Shown piece after piece: positions 12,801-23,020 of a stretch of DNA of 64,000 bases. Source of the stretch: Pseudorasbora parva (lineage: Eukaryota > Chordata > Actinopteri > Cypriniformes > Gobionidae); NCBI RefSeq assembly GCF_024679245.1, contig NC_090185.1, positions 22,381,973-22,445,972 of the forward strand, given 5' to 3'. The notes beneath the pieces are model-generated. The model was not told the origin of the DNA. It saw nothing but the letters and a program-made list of their open reading frames with translations, and did not search any database. Both the position numbers and the translations under genes were made by a program. Every line of letters begins with the position of its first letter. The stretch's first letter is position 1.

Positions 12801-13780
12801 GACTGCAAAAGTATGCTGTTGCTTTTCAGCTTCCACATGCAGAGTCCATTATTTTGCTTAGATGTTTTGCAGACTTAATGAAACGCATGTTTGCCGCATG
12901 TACTCTAAAAAACTTCCAACTAGGCCCTTGCGAAAAAGAGGTTCCATTGAATGTGCACTTCTAGTGAACTTGTACAAAAAATATTGGTTTAACTTAAAAA
13001 AGTAAGTAACCTGGTTGCCTTAAAATTTTTAGTTTATTGAAATAAAAAATGGAGTTGATGCAATGAAGGAAAATGGTTTAATAAATAGAAACTCAAAATA
13101 TGATTGTATCTGAACCACATAAAAAAAAATAGTACAATTTGGCATGTTTCACTGCGTCATCACATATAACACACACAATTACCCAATATGCTTACAAAAT
13201 CTTTTAATAATATTTGAATAAAGGTTGTCGACTCTCAAAAGTGTTTATTGTATTAACTCAAATTTTTAATTTCAATCAACTCAAAATTTTAAGGCAACCA
13301 GATAACTTTTTCTTTTTAATAAAAATGTACAATATACTTTCAGATAATATATGAATTGTACTTAAACTTGTACATGGGACCTTCTTCTAAATATATTTTC
13401 CCATCTTTATCTTGACCCTTGGCACCATTCTTTTAGAATCCTGCTCAAATGTTGTATGTCCTGGTACACATACCTGTGTGACGGACCAGACCAACAGCGC
13501 CCACTGTGTCATGTGCCGTACTGCGCCTTGCCCGATGCCCATGGTCACTGAGCAAACCATCTGCGGCAATGATAACATTACCTACCCAAGCGCCTGCCAC
13601 CTGCGTAGGGCTACCTGCTTTTTGGGTCGATCCATAGGGGTCCGCCATTATGGACACTGCAGAAGTACGTTTTCACACACACGGAAGTTTTGTGACGATT
13701 ATGTTACATCTTGAACTCATTTTAACTTATGCTCTGTCCTTACAGGTAATGAAGGAAGTGAGGAAAATTCACTCTTCTGA
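3853..13780 (+). CDS. fstl3: Follistatin-like 3 (secreted activin/GDF antagonist), 5 exons
   Basis: Coding exons are 3853-3928, 4850-5035, 12595-12810, 13437-13664 and 13746-13780 (stop TGA 13778-13780). All introns are GT-AG and phase 1, giving 741 nt and 246 aa; human FSTL3 has 263 aa. Exon 1 encodes a signal peptide ([16 protein letters not shown]...). Exon 2 is the N-terminal domain (CWLQQG..., then DTAWSN, LLGFLG, CKPCK). Exons 3 and 4 are two follistatin domains, each an EGF-like hairpin plus a Kazal-like core ([25 protein letters not shown]). Exon 5 gives a short acidic tail, as in FSTL3 and unlike follistatin, which has a third follistatin domain. N-glycosylation sequons occur at WSNTS, SNIS and DNIT. 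From family knowledge, the protein binds activins, myostatin and related ligands outside the cell. Intron 2 (7.6 kb) is swollen by nested transposons. The start is the only ATG giving a signal peptide. Confidence 0.95.
5036..7503. other. FSTL3 intron 2, left part
   Basis: No coding exon was recognised. A 15-base G run lies at 6318-6332. A 142-codon antisense frame at 6386-6814 shows no recognisable domain and is not annotated as a gene. Confidence 0.5.
7823..8778 (+). pseudogene. Tc1 transposase, inactivated
   Basis: The relic starts MGKTADLT and ends KGAPTKY-stop (8776-8778). The paired-type DNA-binding region is followed by a frameshift in the A run near 8049-8056. The three acidic catalytic positions remain visible: Asp at 8242-8244 (IFSD), Asp at 8481-8483 (FQQD) and Glu at 8586-8588 (PIEN), with 34 residues between the last two, the classic DD34E spacing. 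An in-frame TGA at 8592-8594 replaces a residue just after the catalytic Glu. The protein cannot be made in one piece. Confidence 0.88.
9007..10373 (-). mobile_element. TTAA-target DNA transposon (Kolobok/piggyBac type), non-autonomous
   Basis: The element is flanked by TTAA on both sides (9003-9006 and 10374-10377). Its ends are inverted: agggggggggtgaaac at the left, and tttcaccccccc at the right. No transposase was found. TTAA duplication is known for the piggyBac and Kolobok superfamilies; the G-run terminus resembles Kolobok-like repeats of zebrafish as I remember them, which is inference. The GC-rich part near 10000-10170 is probably the former 5' region, so orientation is tentatively -. 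It inserted after the host Tc1 element. Confidence 0.75.
10437..12594. other. FSTL3 intron 2, right part
   Basis: No exon was recognised. A short segment (10440-10493) recurs in similar form near 24575-24625 (gacggtgcact...gaatgggagaaagtgcaa), so it belongs to a dispersed repeat. The remainder is AT-rich and unremarkable. Confidence 0.4.
12991..13320. repeat. Palindromic MITE-like repeat in FSTL3 intron 3
   Basis: Arms at about 12991-13050 and 13261-13320 are imperfect reverse complements; both contain ctggttgccttaaaattt in opposite orientation. The centre is AT-rich and non-coding. No target duplication was defined. Confidence 0.7.
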
Positions 13781-15060
13781 GGATGTCAAGAGAAGTTCCA
13801 TGTACATATTACGATGGCACATACGATGTGAGAGAACCTGTTTGAAGCCATATAGTCTCAAAACACAGTCCTCTGTACCAAAGAACCACTACTAGTATTT
13901 TATACGCATGCAATTCATACTTAAAGGAAACGTGTGGTTTTAACAGGAGAATTGAACTGATGAATTGACAGTGTGTATATTGTAAATATACTACAAGCTA
14001 CTATTTATTGGAGAAAAGTAATGAAGTCAGTGTTATTTATGTGTTAACACGTTTGAGACACCATATATACGTACTCCAGCTGCCTTTATCAAACAAGGTA
14101 TTTATTGTGGGTTTTGCTTCAGTTTTCCTGTACATGTCAGAACTGCATGATATTTCACAAAGAGCTATTTCTTGCCAATGAAGTATTTTACAACATTTCT
14201 CTAACCTTTTTTTGTTTGAAACATTTTATGTTATGCTGTATGTTTTATTTAAATGATATTATCTATTAATTCACAGGATTTTCCAGACATGGAAATGATC
14301 CTTTTAAAACAATTCCCCATTTTTCTAAGATCGCAGAAACCCTGACAATGGGGAAAAACGGCATTGTCAGCCATCTTTTCTTTAAGCAAAGCACACAAAA
14401 TAGATACCAGCAGCAAAAACGATGAGCACCTCTAAATTATCTTCTTGAACATTCCTAAGTACAGCTTTCCCAAACATGTGCCTCTCTGCAAAATCTATGT
14501 GGACACACGGTTAAAATTCTTATGGACATGGGAGACTACTTACTCATTGAGATAAAGTGTTATGCGTGTACTGTTTGTATTCAGAGGGATTACTCAGCCT
14601 AAACAGCCACACTTCCAGGCCACGTTCCGCTGACGTGAAGACCAAACCGAGCCACCCACCAAGAAATGAAATTACCAGCTACAGTGTGATGGCTGCAGTT
14701 TTTACGAGGACGCTGGGACAGTCGAAGAATGTACAGTACATTCTACTGTTTTAATGGCTTTCACATTGCGGGGTTGTGTTTTTGTCATTTTGTATGTGCG
14801 TGAGTTTTACGAGTTTGCTGTACACTTAAATGGTCATCAGGAGAAATTAGCTTGAATCCCAGTAAATCGTAGGGTCTTGTGAAAAAGAGACGGATTGGCA
14901 ATATTTGTGTAAGTTTGTTCCATGTGTAACCTTTAAGAAGAGACCTTTCTTGTAAATAGAGACTTTTGCAGTATCTGAATACATCCAATTTATTCAATTG
15001 CATATTTTTGTATTGTTTACTTACATTTTTTTTTATTAAAACTCAAAAATAACGTTGTGT
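13781..15060 (+). other. fstl3: FSTL3 3' UTR (approximate)
   Basis: Sequence after the stop codon is non-coding. A possible polyadenylation signal attaaa lies at 15035-15040, in an A/T-rich setting. The true transcript end is not determined; a shorter or longer UTR is possible. The BEL element begins about 150 bp further on. Confidence 0.35.
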
Positions 15061-15217
15061 TAATATGATTCTCGTGATTCTTTGGTGTTATTTTGGTATC
15101 ATTGAGATACTCTGATGCTAGTTGCCAAGGCAACATTTCTGATTTTTATTTAGTTTCATGTAAAATAACTATGGAAGCTTGTTTCCACCATTTAAAAGAT
15201 AAAAAAAAGATACACGT

Positions 15218-15722
15218 TGTACTGTTCTCGCTGAGGTGTAGCAACTCCAACTAAACAGTGAGCTAAACTCTCTCTATTCATGAACACGAAGAAATCCTGA
15301 GTTCTTTGTATGCAGATTTATTTTCTTCACATTGTTTTGAATCCATACATATGAGATGAGTGATGAGAGACGAGAGAGTGAAACTAGGAAACAAACAGCA
15401 AGATACTGTAATTAGCTAAGCCACAGAGTTTCTATTAACATTACTTTTACAGCATAAAATCAATATGCTTTAAAGTTAACTCAGTCAGAACAAAGATTAT
15501 ATACATACAAGCGATGCTTCTACTGGGGAATCAACAGGAAGGATGCATTTTCTCTGGAGCAATGAACATCTGCATTCATTACTGTCTGCCGTATCTAACG
15601 CGATTTCCTACTTCCGGTATTGACTCAGTAAACAAACGTCAAAATAAAAGTCTGCATGAAACTGAAAGTATATCAAAATTAAATGCATAAAAATTATACT
15701 TAGATGCCTGAAAGGCAGAACA
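15218..15722 (-). repeat. BEL 3' LTR
   Basis: 505 bp, starting TGTACTGTTC and ending AGAACA on the + strand; equal in length and apparently identical to the copy at 21754-22258. Confidence 0.95.
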
Positions 15723-15773
15723 CTCCCCGTCTGACCTTAAAGGTCACTATTAACTATAAAATGTCTCTGAACC

Positions 15774-18700
15774 TTAGTCTTTGGGCATAAGAAGAACTAC
15801 TTCTGACACTGGTCTCAAGAACACCTTTGCAGAACCTTGAGCTGAAGTCCTGAGCTCTACTTTCCTTACTTTGCTGTCACTCCCAGGGAAGACAGCTGTG
15901 ATCCTCGCCATAGGCCACGAATTACGTGCAGCTTGACTGTCCTTCAGGAGCACAATGTCCCCTTCTTTCAGGTCTCGTTGGGAATCCCGCCATTTCTGGC
16001 GGGCTTGCAGAGTGGGGAGGAACTCCTGACGCCAGCGACGCCAGAATCTGTCAGCAAGAGCTTGGACTTGTTTCCATTGTCTGCTGAGAAGATCCTTGTC
16101 TGTGAAGTCTCCGTGCGGTGGGGCAACCCCAAACTTCTGGGTAAGTATCATTGCAGGAGACAATATGAATGGTGACTCTGGGTCAGTGGAGATTGGAACG
16201 AGAGGTCTGGCATTGATTATGGCAGTCACTTCCATCATGAGTGTGCACAGGACATCATGGGTGAGTTGAATGTTCTCTTGGAGCAGGATTGCATCGAGGA
16301 TCCGTCTTGATAGGCCTATCATACGTTCCCATGATCCTCCCATATGGGACGCATGAGGAGGATTAAACACCCATGAACACCCTTTTTGACTCAAGAAGTT
16401 CTGCACTGTGATGTCAGGTTGTTGTCGGCTCAGTCCCAGTTCTTTTGCAGCGGCTACAAAATTTGTTCCACAGTCTGATCTTATCTGCTTCGCAGGTCCC
16501 CGTATGGCAAAGAAACGTCGTAATGCATTAATGCAACTGGACGTGTCTAGGGACTCGATGATCTCGATGTGCACAGCTCGGGAGCTCATACAGCAGAAGA
16601 GCATTGCCCATCTTTTACTTTGGGCCTGTCCACCTCGTGTACGTCTGGAGACGATTTGCCATGGTCCGAATACATCCACTCCTACATAGGTGAAGGGTGG
16701 GCAAGTGTGTAATCGTTCTGGAGGTAAGTCTGCCATAAGTTGTTCCTCTGTTCTTCGGCGCAACCTTCGGCACACTACACATTTGTGCAAGACAGAGGCA
16801 ATAAGTCGTTTTCCACCTATGACCCAGAAGCCCGCTGCTCTCAGGGCTCCTTCGGTGAAGTGACGGCCTTGATGCTTTACCTCTTCATGGTACTGTCGCA
16901 CCAACAGCAGAGAAACATGGCTGGTTTTGGGCAGGATGATGGGGTTTTTTTCCTGAGTGCTCAAGTCAGCGTGTTTTAATCTGCCACCGACACAAATCAG
17001 ATCACCTTCAAGAACAGGTCTGAACTTATGAAGGGCACTGTCCTTGGTTACAGCTTGTCCGAGCTCAAGAGCTCTGAGCTCTTTTGCAAAAACGTCTTCC
17101 TGTGCGGCTCTGATGATGATGTGTCTTGCCTGAGACAACTCATCTGGTGTGCGTGGGAGGTTGCAGTGGTGCCATCCTTTACATTCACTGGACTTGTCGT
17201 GTCTGTAAGCATTGGCTATGTGGATGAGTAGGGCAATAGCCCTGGTGAGGGAGCGCATGCTTGAAAAGCGCTGTAACCGTGTGGTGGTAAGTCCTCTGTT
17301 TTGAATGCGAGTAAGAAAACTACTCACTTCAGGTCGTATTTCCATGTCTGATTCTGGGTTAACAAGTTCAAATGTATGGCTTGTATCCGTGTTAGATGGA
17401 TCTGGTTTGTGTAAAAAGGCTGGTCCAGTGAACCACATAGTCTTTGTCAGTTGGGACGCAGGCACTGACCTGGATGCGTGGTCAGCCGAGTTGTCCTCTG
17501 TGTTGACATAGAACCATTGGTCAGGTCTTGTGGACTGACGAATTCGTCTGACTCGATTATGAACGTACACATAGAAGCGTTTTGTCTGATTGTGAATGTA
17601 TCCGAGCACGACCTTGCTGTCACAAAAGAACTTGATTGCATCAAGCTTCATGTCCAGTTCATCTTGGATGAGTTCGGCGACTTCTACGGCTAATACTGCG
17701 GCACACAATTCCAACCGAGGAATGGTAGGTTCGGACTGTGGGGCCAACTTAGCTTTCCCTAAGATAAATCCTACTTCGACTTGTCCCTCAGCTTGAATGG
17801 TCCTAAGATATGCCACAACTCCAATGGCCTTTGAGGATGCATCAGAGAAGACACATAGCTCCGTGTGTAAAGCATTGGATAGTGACCTTGTTGTGTATGA
17901 ACGTGGGATATGCAGCTTGCTTAATTCATGCAGTGACTCACTCCATACTTCCCATTGCTTCAGCTTTTGTTCTGGAAGAGGAGTATCCCAGTCACATGTG
18001 TTGACACTGAGTTCTCTCAAGAGACTTTTGCCTTCAATAGTTACAGGTGCAACCATGCCTAAAGGATCGAAGACGCTATTCACTGTTGACAGGACTCCCC
18101 TTCGAGTGAAGGGTTTCTTGTGCTCTGAGGCTGTGAATGTGAATGTGTCTAATGCTGTCTCCCACAGCAGTCCCAAACTGCGTTGCACTGGTGTAGCTTC
18201 ACCGCTAAGGTCGAGGTCTTTCTTAGCTGCTCTGTCCTCAGATGCAAAGGCCTGAAGGACGGCTTCCCTGTTTGAGGCAAACTTGTGAAGCCTCAGGTTC
18301 GACTCACTGAGAGAGGTCTGTGTTCTCTGTAAGAGACTGATGGCTTCAGCTTCAGTTGGCACACTGATGAGCCCATCATCTACGTAAAAATGACGTTCGA
18401 CAAACTGGACTGTGTCTTTTCCATGTTTGTGTGCACCTTCATGGATGGCTCTCCTTAGTCCGTAGATGGCTACAGATGGTGACGGGCTGTTGGCGAAAAC
18501 ATGGACCCTCATCCTGTAGTCGATGATATCTTTAGACATATCATTGTCTCTGTACCACAAAAACCTCAGGTAGTTCCTGTGGTCTCTGCGGACAAGAAAG
18601 CAGTGGAACATCTGCTGTATGTCAGCAATCACTGCTACCTGTTCCTTGCGGAAGCGGATCAACACCCCAATGAGTGAGTTATTGAGGTCTGGGCCTGACA

Positions 18701-21698
18701 GAAGAACACCATTTAGGGATGTGTCAAAGTACTTTGCGCTGGAGTCAAACACCACACGGATGCTTCCAGGCTTTTGCGGGTGGTAGACTCCGAAAGTAGG
18801 CAGGTACCAACATTCTTCATTCTCCTCCAGTGGCGGAGCCACTTCTGCATGTTTGTTGTCAAATATTTTCTTCATGAATTCTAGAAACTGATCCCTCATT
18901 TCAGTTTTTCTCCACAGCGTTTTCTCCAGGGAGGTGAAGCGAGTGAACACCTGTTCACGGTTGTTGGACAAACGTTGACGGGGAACTCTAAAGGGGAGAG
19001 GAGCGACCCAGTTGTTTGACGTATCTCTATACATTTCTTGGTCCATGATTTCCAAAAAGATTGTGTCCTCCATGGAATGGGCAGGTTTGTTGTCAGACTC
19101 GGTCTCGTTGAAGACCTTTAGTCCAAGGGACTCTAACGATGCCTTGTGTGGTTTGTTCTTCTGCTCCCTGCCAAGGGACACATCCTCAATCAGCTTCATG
19201 AAGCCTTCACATGGTCTTAGAATAGAGGGTCGGCCATTCTCTAGCACACTTGTCTTGAACGCGCTCACAGCTGGCTTGTGTGCATTCCCAAGGCACACGT
19301 CTCCTACCAGGACCCATCCCAAATCCAGTCTTTGTGCAAAAGGGGCGTTGTGAGGTCCGCTCACTTGCTGTCGGACTTTATGGACTCTCACAATGTCTCT
19401 GCCTAGCAAGATGAGGATTTCTGCCTTGGGGTCGAGTTCTGGTATGTGTTCTGCTACACTTCGTAAGTGTGGATGATAACGGGCTGCTTCAGGCGTTGGT
19501 ATTTCAGAGCGATCATTGAGAATGTCATTACACTCAATTAGCGGTGGTAGCAATAGGCTAGTCTGCCCATCAAGCGATTCGACCTGGAAGCCCTCTGCCT
19601 TTCTGCCTGACGTCTCCACCAATCCAGCACAGGTCTTCAGTGAGTAGGGGAAAGGTTGGCCCTTGATATTGAAAAGTTTGAAGAAATCTGATCGCACCAG
19701 TGAACGGTTACTTTGATCATCCAGAATAACGTACATGTTGATTGCCTTCTCATGTTGACCTTGAGGGTATATTCGTACCAGACAGATCTTTGAGCAGGAT
19801 CTTGCTGTTCGCTCTGGACCACATACCTGGGTGCAGTGTGAGGAGATGGCTGTGCTGCTGCTAGCATGCTCCTCTTCCTCCCCGCCATTGTCTGGTGGGG
19901 GTGTAGACCTTCTGTAGACTTGAGGTGGTGGACCTGGATGCATGGCAGCATGATGTCGGTCGCTGTCACACTCCATGCACTTTACTGTTGCCTTACAGTC
20001 TCTTGCAAGATGACTAGCTGATGTGCAGCACTTGAAACAAATTCCATTCTCCTTGAGAATACTCTTTCTTTCTTCAAGAGACTTTCTTCTAAATACTCTG
20101 CATTTCCTTAGCGAATGTGGTTTGTTGTGAATGGGACAGTTTTTCTCTGGGCCACTGGGCTTTCTCTCAGGTGAGTTCGCAGGTGGGTCTTTACTTGAAG
20201 AGATGTTGGTCTTGTGAACCGATATTTTCCTTCCATAATTATTTGAGACTACTTTCTCTGACTTCAGTCCATTGTTGCTGGTGCATGGAAGGATGAAACT
20301 GGGATCATTCCTCCGGCGTGCTTCATGGCAGATGAAATCTGCAAAGTAATCGAATGGGGGGAAGTGGCCGTTGTTGTCCTCTTTAAATTTTGAGCCAACT
20401 GAGAGCCATTTTTCCTGTAGCCCATAAGGGAGTTTCTCCAATATGGGCCCAATGCCCCTGGCGGTATCCAGGTAGGCCAATCCTGTGAGGTAACCTTCTT
20501 CTCTGGCACTTTGGAGTTCCATAAGAAGATCGCCTAGGTCTCTCAGCTTCCCATAATCTTTGGTTGATATTCTTGGGAATTCATCCAACCTCTTAAAGAG
20601 CGACTTCTCCATTACTTCAGGAGCAGCGTAGCACTCTTGGAGGCGATCCCAGGCCTTTCTAAGTGCTACATCTGGGTTTCCGACATGCACAGAGCGAATC
20701 CTTCTGATGTGTTTCACGGACTCTGGTCCGAGCCATTTAATCAGCAAATCTAACATTTCAGTGGAGGTGAGTCCTAAGCCAGTAGTAGAATTGCTGAATG
20801 ATGATTGCCATGCTAAATAATTTTCAGGTTTATCATCGTATTGGTAGAGACTTGTACTTACTAAATCACGTCGAGCTAGGTAACGTGCCAGGTGTTCTGT
20901 TTCAGGTGTCACGTTTGCAATGGGTGGTACATACACAGGCATGTATGATGGAGCTGTTGCTTTAAGTGGTGACTTGCGAGGATGATATATTGTCTTGGGT
21001 TTTGCGGGGTATCCGCAGTCACTAGTAGGTGTTTTGTGATGTTCGTCATATCTTACCAGACCTGTATAACCTCCATTAAGTGGTGTGCTGATCTGCTTTA
21101 CATCCCTGAATTTAGCATGGTCGCTGAAGAATGGCTTTTCCGGTGCTGTGTTATGCTCAGATGGTCTGTTATAAGTTTCAACCTCTCCTTGCCCTTCCTG
21201 TAACTGTAAGTTGCATTCTGGTAGAGGATTCCATGTAGCGTAGCTGCCTTCGGACAATACTGCCTCAGGTAATGTTGCATGGGCAGATGCTTGAGTTCGT
21301 GCTATACTATGTACAGCTTGCGCTTCAATATATTCATTAGTGCGTGTTACGATTTCATTTCGTAATTTAGCTTGAGAAGATACATCGGTCTTGATTGAAT
21401 CTTCTAGATCTAGTTCGGCCGCTTCTAATGCCTCAGCTTGGGCGATGGCTGCGGCCGCCTCTCTTTGAAGTTCAAGTGCGCCTAGTTTAGCTTCTAGCTT
21501 CGCTTTTCCTAATTGTAGTTCTGCTTCCTTCTCTGCACTTTGTACCTTCAGCTCTGCTTCTTTCTCAGCAAACGCAGCTCGTGCCTTTGCTGCCTCTGCT
21601 TTAGCGCGCGCCCTCACTGCAGCGCTTGATGCCGATGAGTGAGAGCTCTTTGATTTTCTTGTGCGTGCAGATGCATCGTCAGTCCTTTCTAATTCCAT
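15774..21698 (-). CDS. BEL/Pao Gag-Pol polyprotein, 1974 aa
   Basis: Domains in order: an Ala/Glu-rich coiled-coil-like N-terminus (about 20-110); a BEL Gag region (about 270-480); a CCHC zinc knuckle starting at Cys554 (C-x2-C-x5-H-x4-C) within a longer Cys/His-rich stretch; an aspartic protease-like region with LDDQS at 659-663; reverse transcriptase with Asp1026 (VIADIQQMF) and the YVDD box at 1105-1108; an RNase H-like region (CVFSDASSKAIGV); a His/Cys zinc-binding domain with HKCVVC; and integrase with the D,D,E triad at Asp1675 (VGVDVFG), Asp1742 (RSDCGTNF) and Glu1791 (SWERM). The C-terminus matches the domain that follows integrase in BEL elements (WRDSQRDLKEGDIVLLK). This order is diagnostic for BEL/Pao. 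No stop or frameshift interrupts it and all catalytic residues are present, so the copy may be functional. No envelope gene is present. Confidence 0.97.
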   Translation of the reverse strand: MELERTDDASARTRKSKSSHSSASSAAVRARAKAEAAKARAAFAEKEAELKVQSAEKEAELQLGKAKLEAKLGALELQREAAAAIAQAEALEAAELDLEDSIKTDVSSQAKLRNEIVTRTNEYIEAQAVHSIARTQASAHATLPEAVLSEGSYATWNPLPECNLQLQEGQGEVETYNRPSEHNTAPEKPFFSDHAKFRDVKQISTPLNGGYTGLVRYDEHHKTPTSDCGYPAKPKTIYHPRKSPLKATAPSYMPVYVPPIANVTPETEHLARYLARRDLVSTSLYQYDDKPENYLAWQSSFSNSTTGLGLTSTEMLDLLIKWLGPESVKHIRRIRSVHVGNPDVALRKAWDRLQECYAAPEVMEKSLFKRLDEFPRISTKDYGKLRDLGDLLMELQSAREEGYLTGLAYLDTARGIGPILEKLPYGLQEKWLSVGSKFKEDNNGHFPPFDYFADFICHEARRRNDPSFILPCTSNNGLKSEKVVSNNYGRKISVHKTNISSSKDPPANSPERKPSGPEKNCPIHNKPHSLRKCRVFRRKSLEERKSILKENGICFKCCTSASHLARDCKATVKCMECDSDRHHAAMHPGPPPQVYRRSTPPPDNGGEEEEHASSSTAISSHCTQVCGPERTARSCSKICLVRIYPQGQHEKAINMYVILDDQSNRSLVRSDFFKLFNIKGQPFPYSLKTCAGLVETSGRKAEGFQVESLDGQTSLLLPPLIECNDILNDRSEIPTPEAARYHPHLRSVAEHIPELDPKAEILILLGRDIVRVHKVRQQVSGPHNAPFAQRLDLGWVLVGDVCLGNAHKPAVSAFKTSVLENGRPSILRPCEGFMKLIEDVSLGREQKNKPHKASLESLGLKVFNETESDNKPAHSMEDTIFLEIMDQEMYRDTSNNWVAPLPFRVPRQRLSNNREQVFTRFTSLEKTLWRKTEMRDQFLEFMKKIFDNKHAEVAPPLEENEECWYLPTFGVYHPQKPGSIRVVFDSSAKYFDTSLNGVLLSGPDLNNSLIGVLIRFRKEQVAVIADIQQMFHCFLVRRDHRNYLRFLWYRDNDMSKDIIDYRMRVHVFANSPSPSVAIYGLRRAIHEGAHKHGKDTVQFVERHFYVDDGLISVPTEAEAISLLQRTQTSLSESNLRLHKFASNREAVLQAFASEDRAAKKDLDLSGEATPVQRSLGLLWETALDTFTFTASEHKKPFTRRGVLSTVNSVFDPLGMVAPVTIEGKSLLRELSVNTCDWDTPLPEQKLKQWEVWSESLHELSKLHIPRSYTTRSLSNALHTELCVFSDASSKAIGVVAYLRTIQAEGQVEVGFILGKAKLAPQSEPTIPRLELCAAVLAVEVAELIQDELDMKLDAIKFFCDSKVVLGYIHNQTKRFYVYVHNRVRRIRQSTRPDQWFYVNTEDNSADHASRSVPASQLTKTMWFTGPAFLHKPDPSNTDTSHTFELVNPESDMEIRPEVSSFLTRIQNRGLTTTRLQRFSSMRSLTRAIALLIHIANAYRHDKSSECKGWHHCNLPRTPDELSQARHIIIRAAQEDVFAKELRALELGQAVTKDSALHKFRPVLEGDLICVGGRLKHADLSTQEKNPIILPKTSHVSLLLVRQYHEEVKHQGRHFTEGALRAAGFWVIGGKRLIASVLHKCVVCRRLRRRTEEQLMADLPPERLHTCPPFTYVGVDVFGPWQIVSRRTRGGQAQSKRWAMLFCCMSSRAVHIEIIESLDTSSCINALRRFFAIRGPAKQIRSDCGTNFVAAAKELGLSRQQPDITVQNFLSQKGCSWVFNPPHASHMGGSWERMIGLSRRILDAILLQENIQLTHDVLCTLMMEVTAIINARPLVPISTDPESPFILSPAMILTQKFGVAPPHGDFTDKDLLSRQWKQVQALADRFWRRWRQEFLPTLQARQKWRDSQRDLKEGDIVLLKDSQAARNSWPMARITAVFPGSDSKVRKVELRTSAQGSAKVFLRPVSEVVLLMPKD

Positions 21699-21753
21699 TT
21701 TACTAACTTGCTTCTCAAGACGTTGAAACTCCAGCTGGATTACGCTTTTTCAC

Positions 21754-22258
21754 TGTACTGTTCTCGCTGAGGTGTAGCAACTCCAACTAAACAGTGAGCT
21801 AAACTCTCTCTATTCATGAACACGAAGAAATCCTGAGTTCTTTGTATGCAGATTTATTTTCTTCACATTGTTTTGAATCCATACATATGAGATGAGTGAT
21901 GAGAGACGAGAGAGTGAAACTAGGAAACAAACAGCAAGATACTGTAATTAGCTAAGCCACAGAGTTTCTATTAACATTACTTTTACAGCATAAAATCAAT
22001 ATGCTTTAAAGTTAACTCAGTCAGAACAAAGATTATATACATACAAGCGATGCTTCTACTGGGGAATCAACAGGAAGGATGCATTTTCTCTGGAGCAATG
22101 AACATCTGCATTCATTACTGTCTGCCGTATCTAACGCGATTTCCTACTTCCGGTATTGACTCAGTAAACAAACGTCAAAATAAAAGTCTGCATGAAACTG
22201 AAAGTATATCAAAATTAAATGCATAAAAATTATACTTAGATGCCTGAAAGGCAGAACA
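21754..22258 (-). repeat. BEL 5' LTR
   Basis: 505-bp copy at the promoter end of the element (read on the - strand). Followed by the target duplication CACGT at 22259-22263. Confidence 0.95.
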
Positions 22259-22263
22259 CACGT

Positions 22264-23020
22264 TTTTCAGAGTTTTTTTTAGGCAATTGTGAGTTTTTTT
22301 TATCTTGCAAATCTCACTTTTTCTGGCAATTGTGACTTTTTATTAGCCTGACAAGCCAGACCCACATCAAGATGTTTGGTCTGGAAACTCCCCATTGACA
22401 GGGCTCAATCTGAGGGGTGAGATAAACGGGTGTCTTTCAAACTCCCTCTGCACACAATTGGATCGCGCTACAACCAACCAGAGCAACGGAGGTGAAGTGG
22501 AGCTAGTTGACTGATTAATCTTTCGCCGTATCCAGTCGGCGTATCCAAAACTCAGAACACATCTTCCCTTCTTAAGAAATGACTTCAGTGCCGTTCTTTG
22601 TTCTTTTCTCAGAGAAAAGCTCAACTCCAAGTCTTCTATTGTCGCGGTCAAAGCCAATTTGAAAGACCGCTGTTCGCCAGCTTCTTTGTTTACAAGTAGC
22701 ACGCAACTCGGGAGTCATTATGTTAAGCCCCGCCCACCAACTCTGTACACAATGTGATTGGCCCGACCAGAGTTTGGTTTTCCCAGCTCCTCGCATGTCT
22801 ATTGAGAGATTAGATTTGCTGCCACTTGGGTGCGTCTAGATTTCTAGGCTTACTTTTTATATCACAAAAAAAAAAAAAATAATTTAATTATAATGTCAGA
22901 GTTGCGAGATATAAACTCACAATTATGACTTTTCGGGCGATTGTGAGTTTTCATATCACAAATCTGAGTTTTTGTTCTCGCAATTGCAACTTTTTGTATC
23001 ACAAATCTGACTCTTCCCCC
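22264..23020. repeat. Degenerate minisatellite interrupted by a MITE
   Basis: Blocks at about 22264-22342 and 22890-23020 repeat variants of caattgtgagttttt, tatcacaaatctgac and tcgcaattgcaactttt. The two blocks share motifs and are separated by the element at 22346-22849, which seems to have inserted into an existing array. Confidence 0.6.
22346..22849. mobile_element. PIF/Harbinger-like MITE
   Basis: 504 bp flanked by TTA on both sides (22343-22345 and 22850-22852), as expected for the TWA targets of PIF/Harbinger. The 16-bp ends gcctgacaagccagac and, inverted, gcctagaaatctagac match at 12 positions. No transposase is present. Confidence 0.6.

Larger units (their letters stand above)
15218..22258 (-). 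mobile_element. Complete BEL/Pao LTR retrotransposon
   Basis: A 7041-bp element is bounded by two 505-bp LTRs and flanked by the 5-bp target duplication CACGT (15213-15217 and 22259-22263). It is read on the - strand, so the 5' LTR is the right-hand copy. A purine tract (acggggag on the - strand, 15723-15730) adjoins the 3' LTR. One uninterrupted 1974-codon frame encodes all Gag-Pol functions. The leader between the 5' LTR and the ATG is only 55 nt. A tRNA primer-binding site could not be assigned. The LTR copies look identical by eye, which implies a very recent insertion. It lies between FSTL3 and BSG, opposite to both. Confidence 0.97.

Noticed and set aside
15933..21280. Many frames of 60-150 codons on both strands overlapping the BEL polyprotein
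   Set aside because: They are out-of-frame or antisense shadows of the 1974-codon frame and carry no domain of their own.
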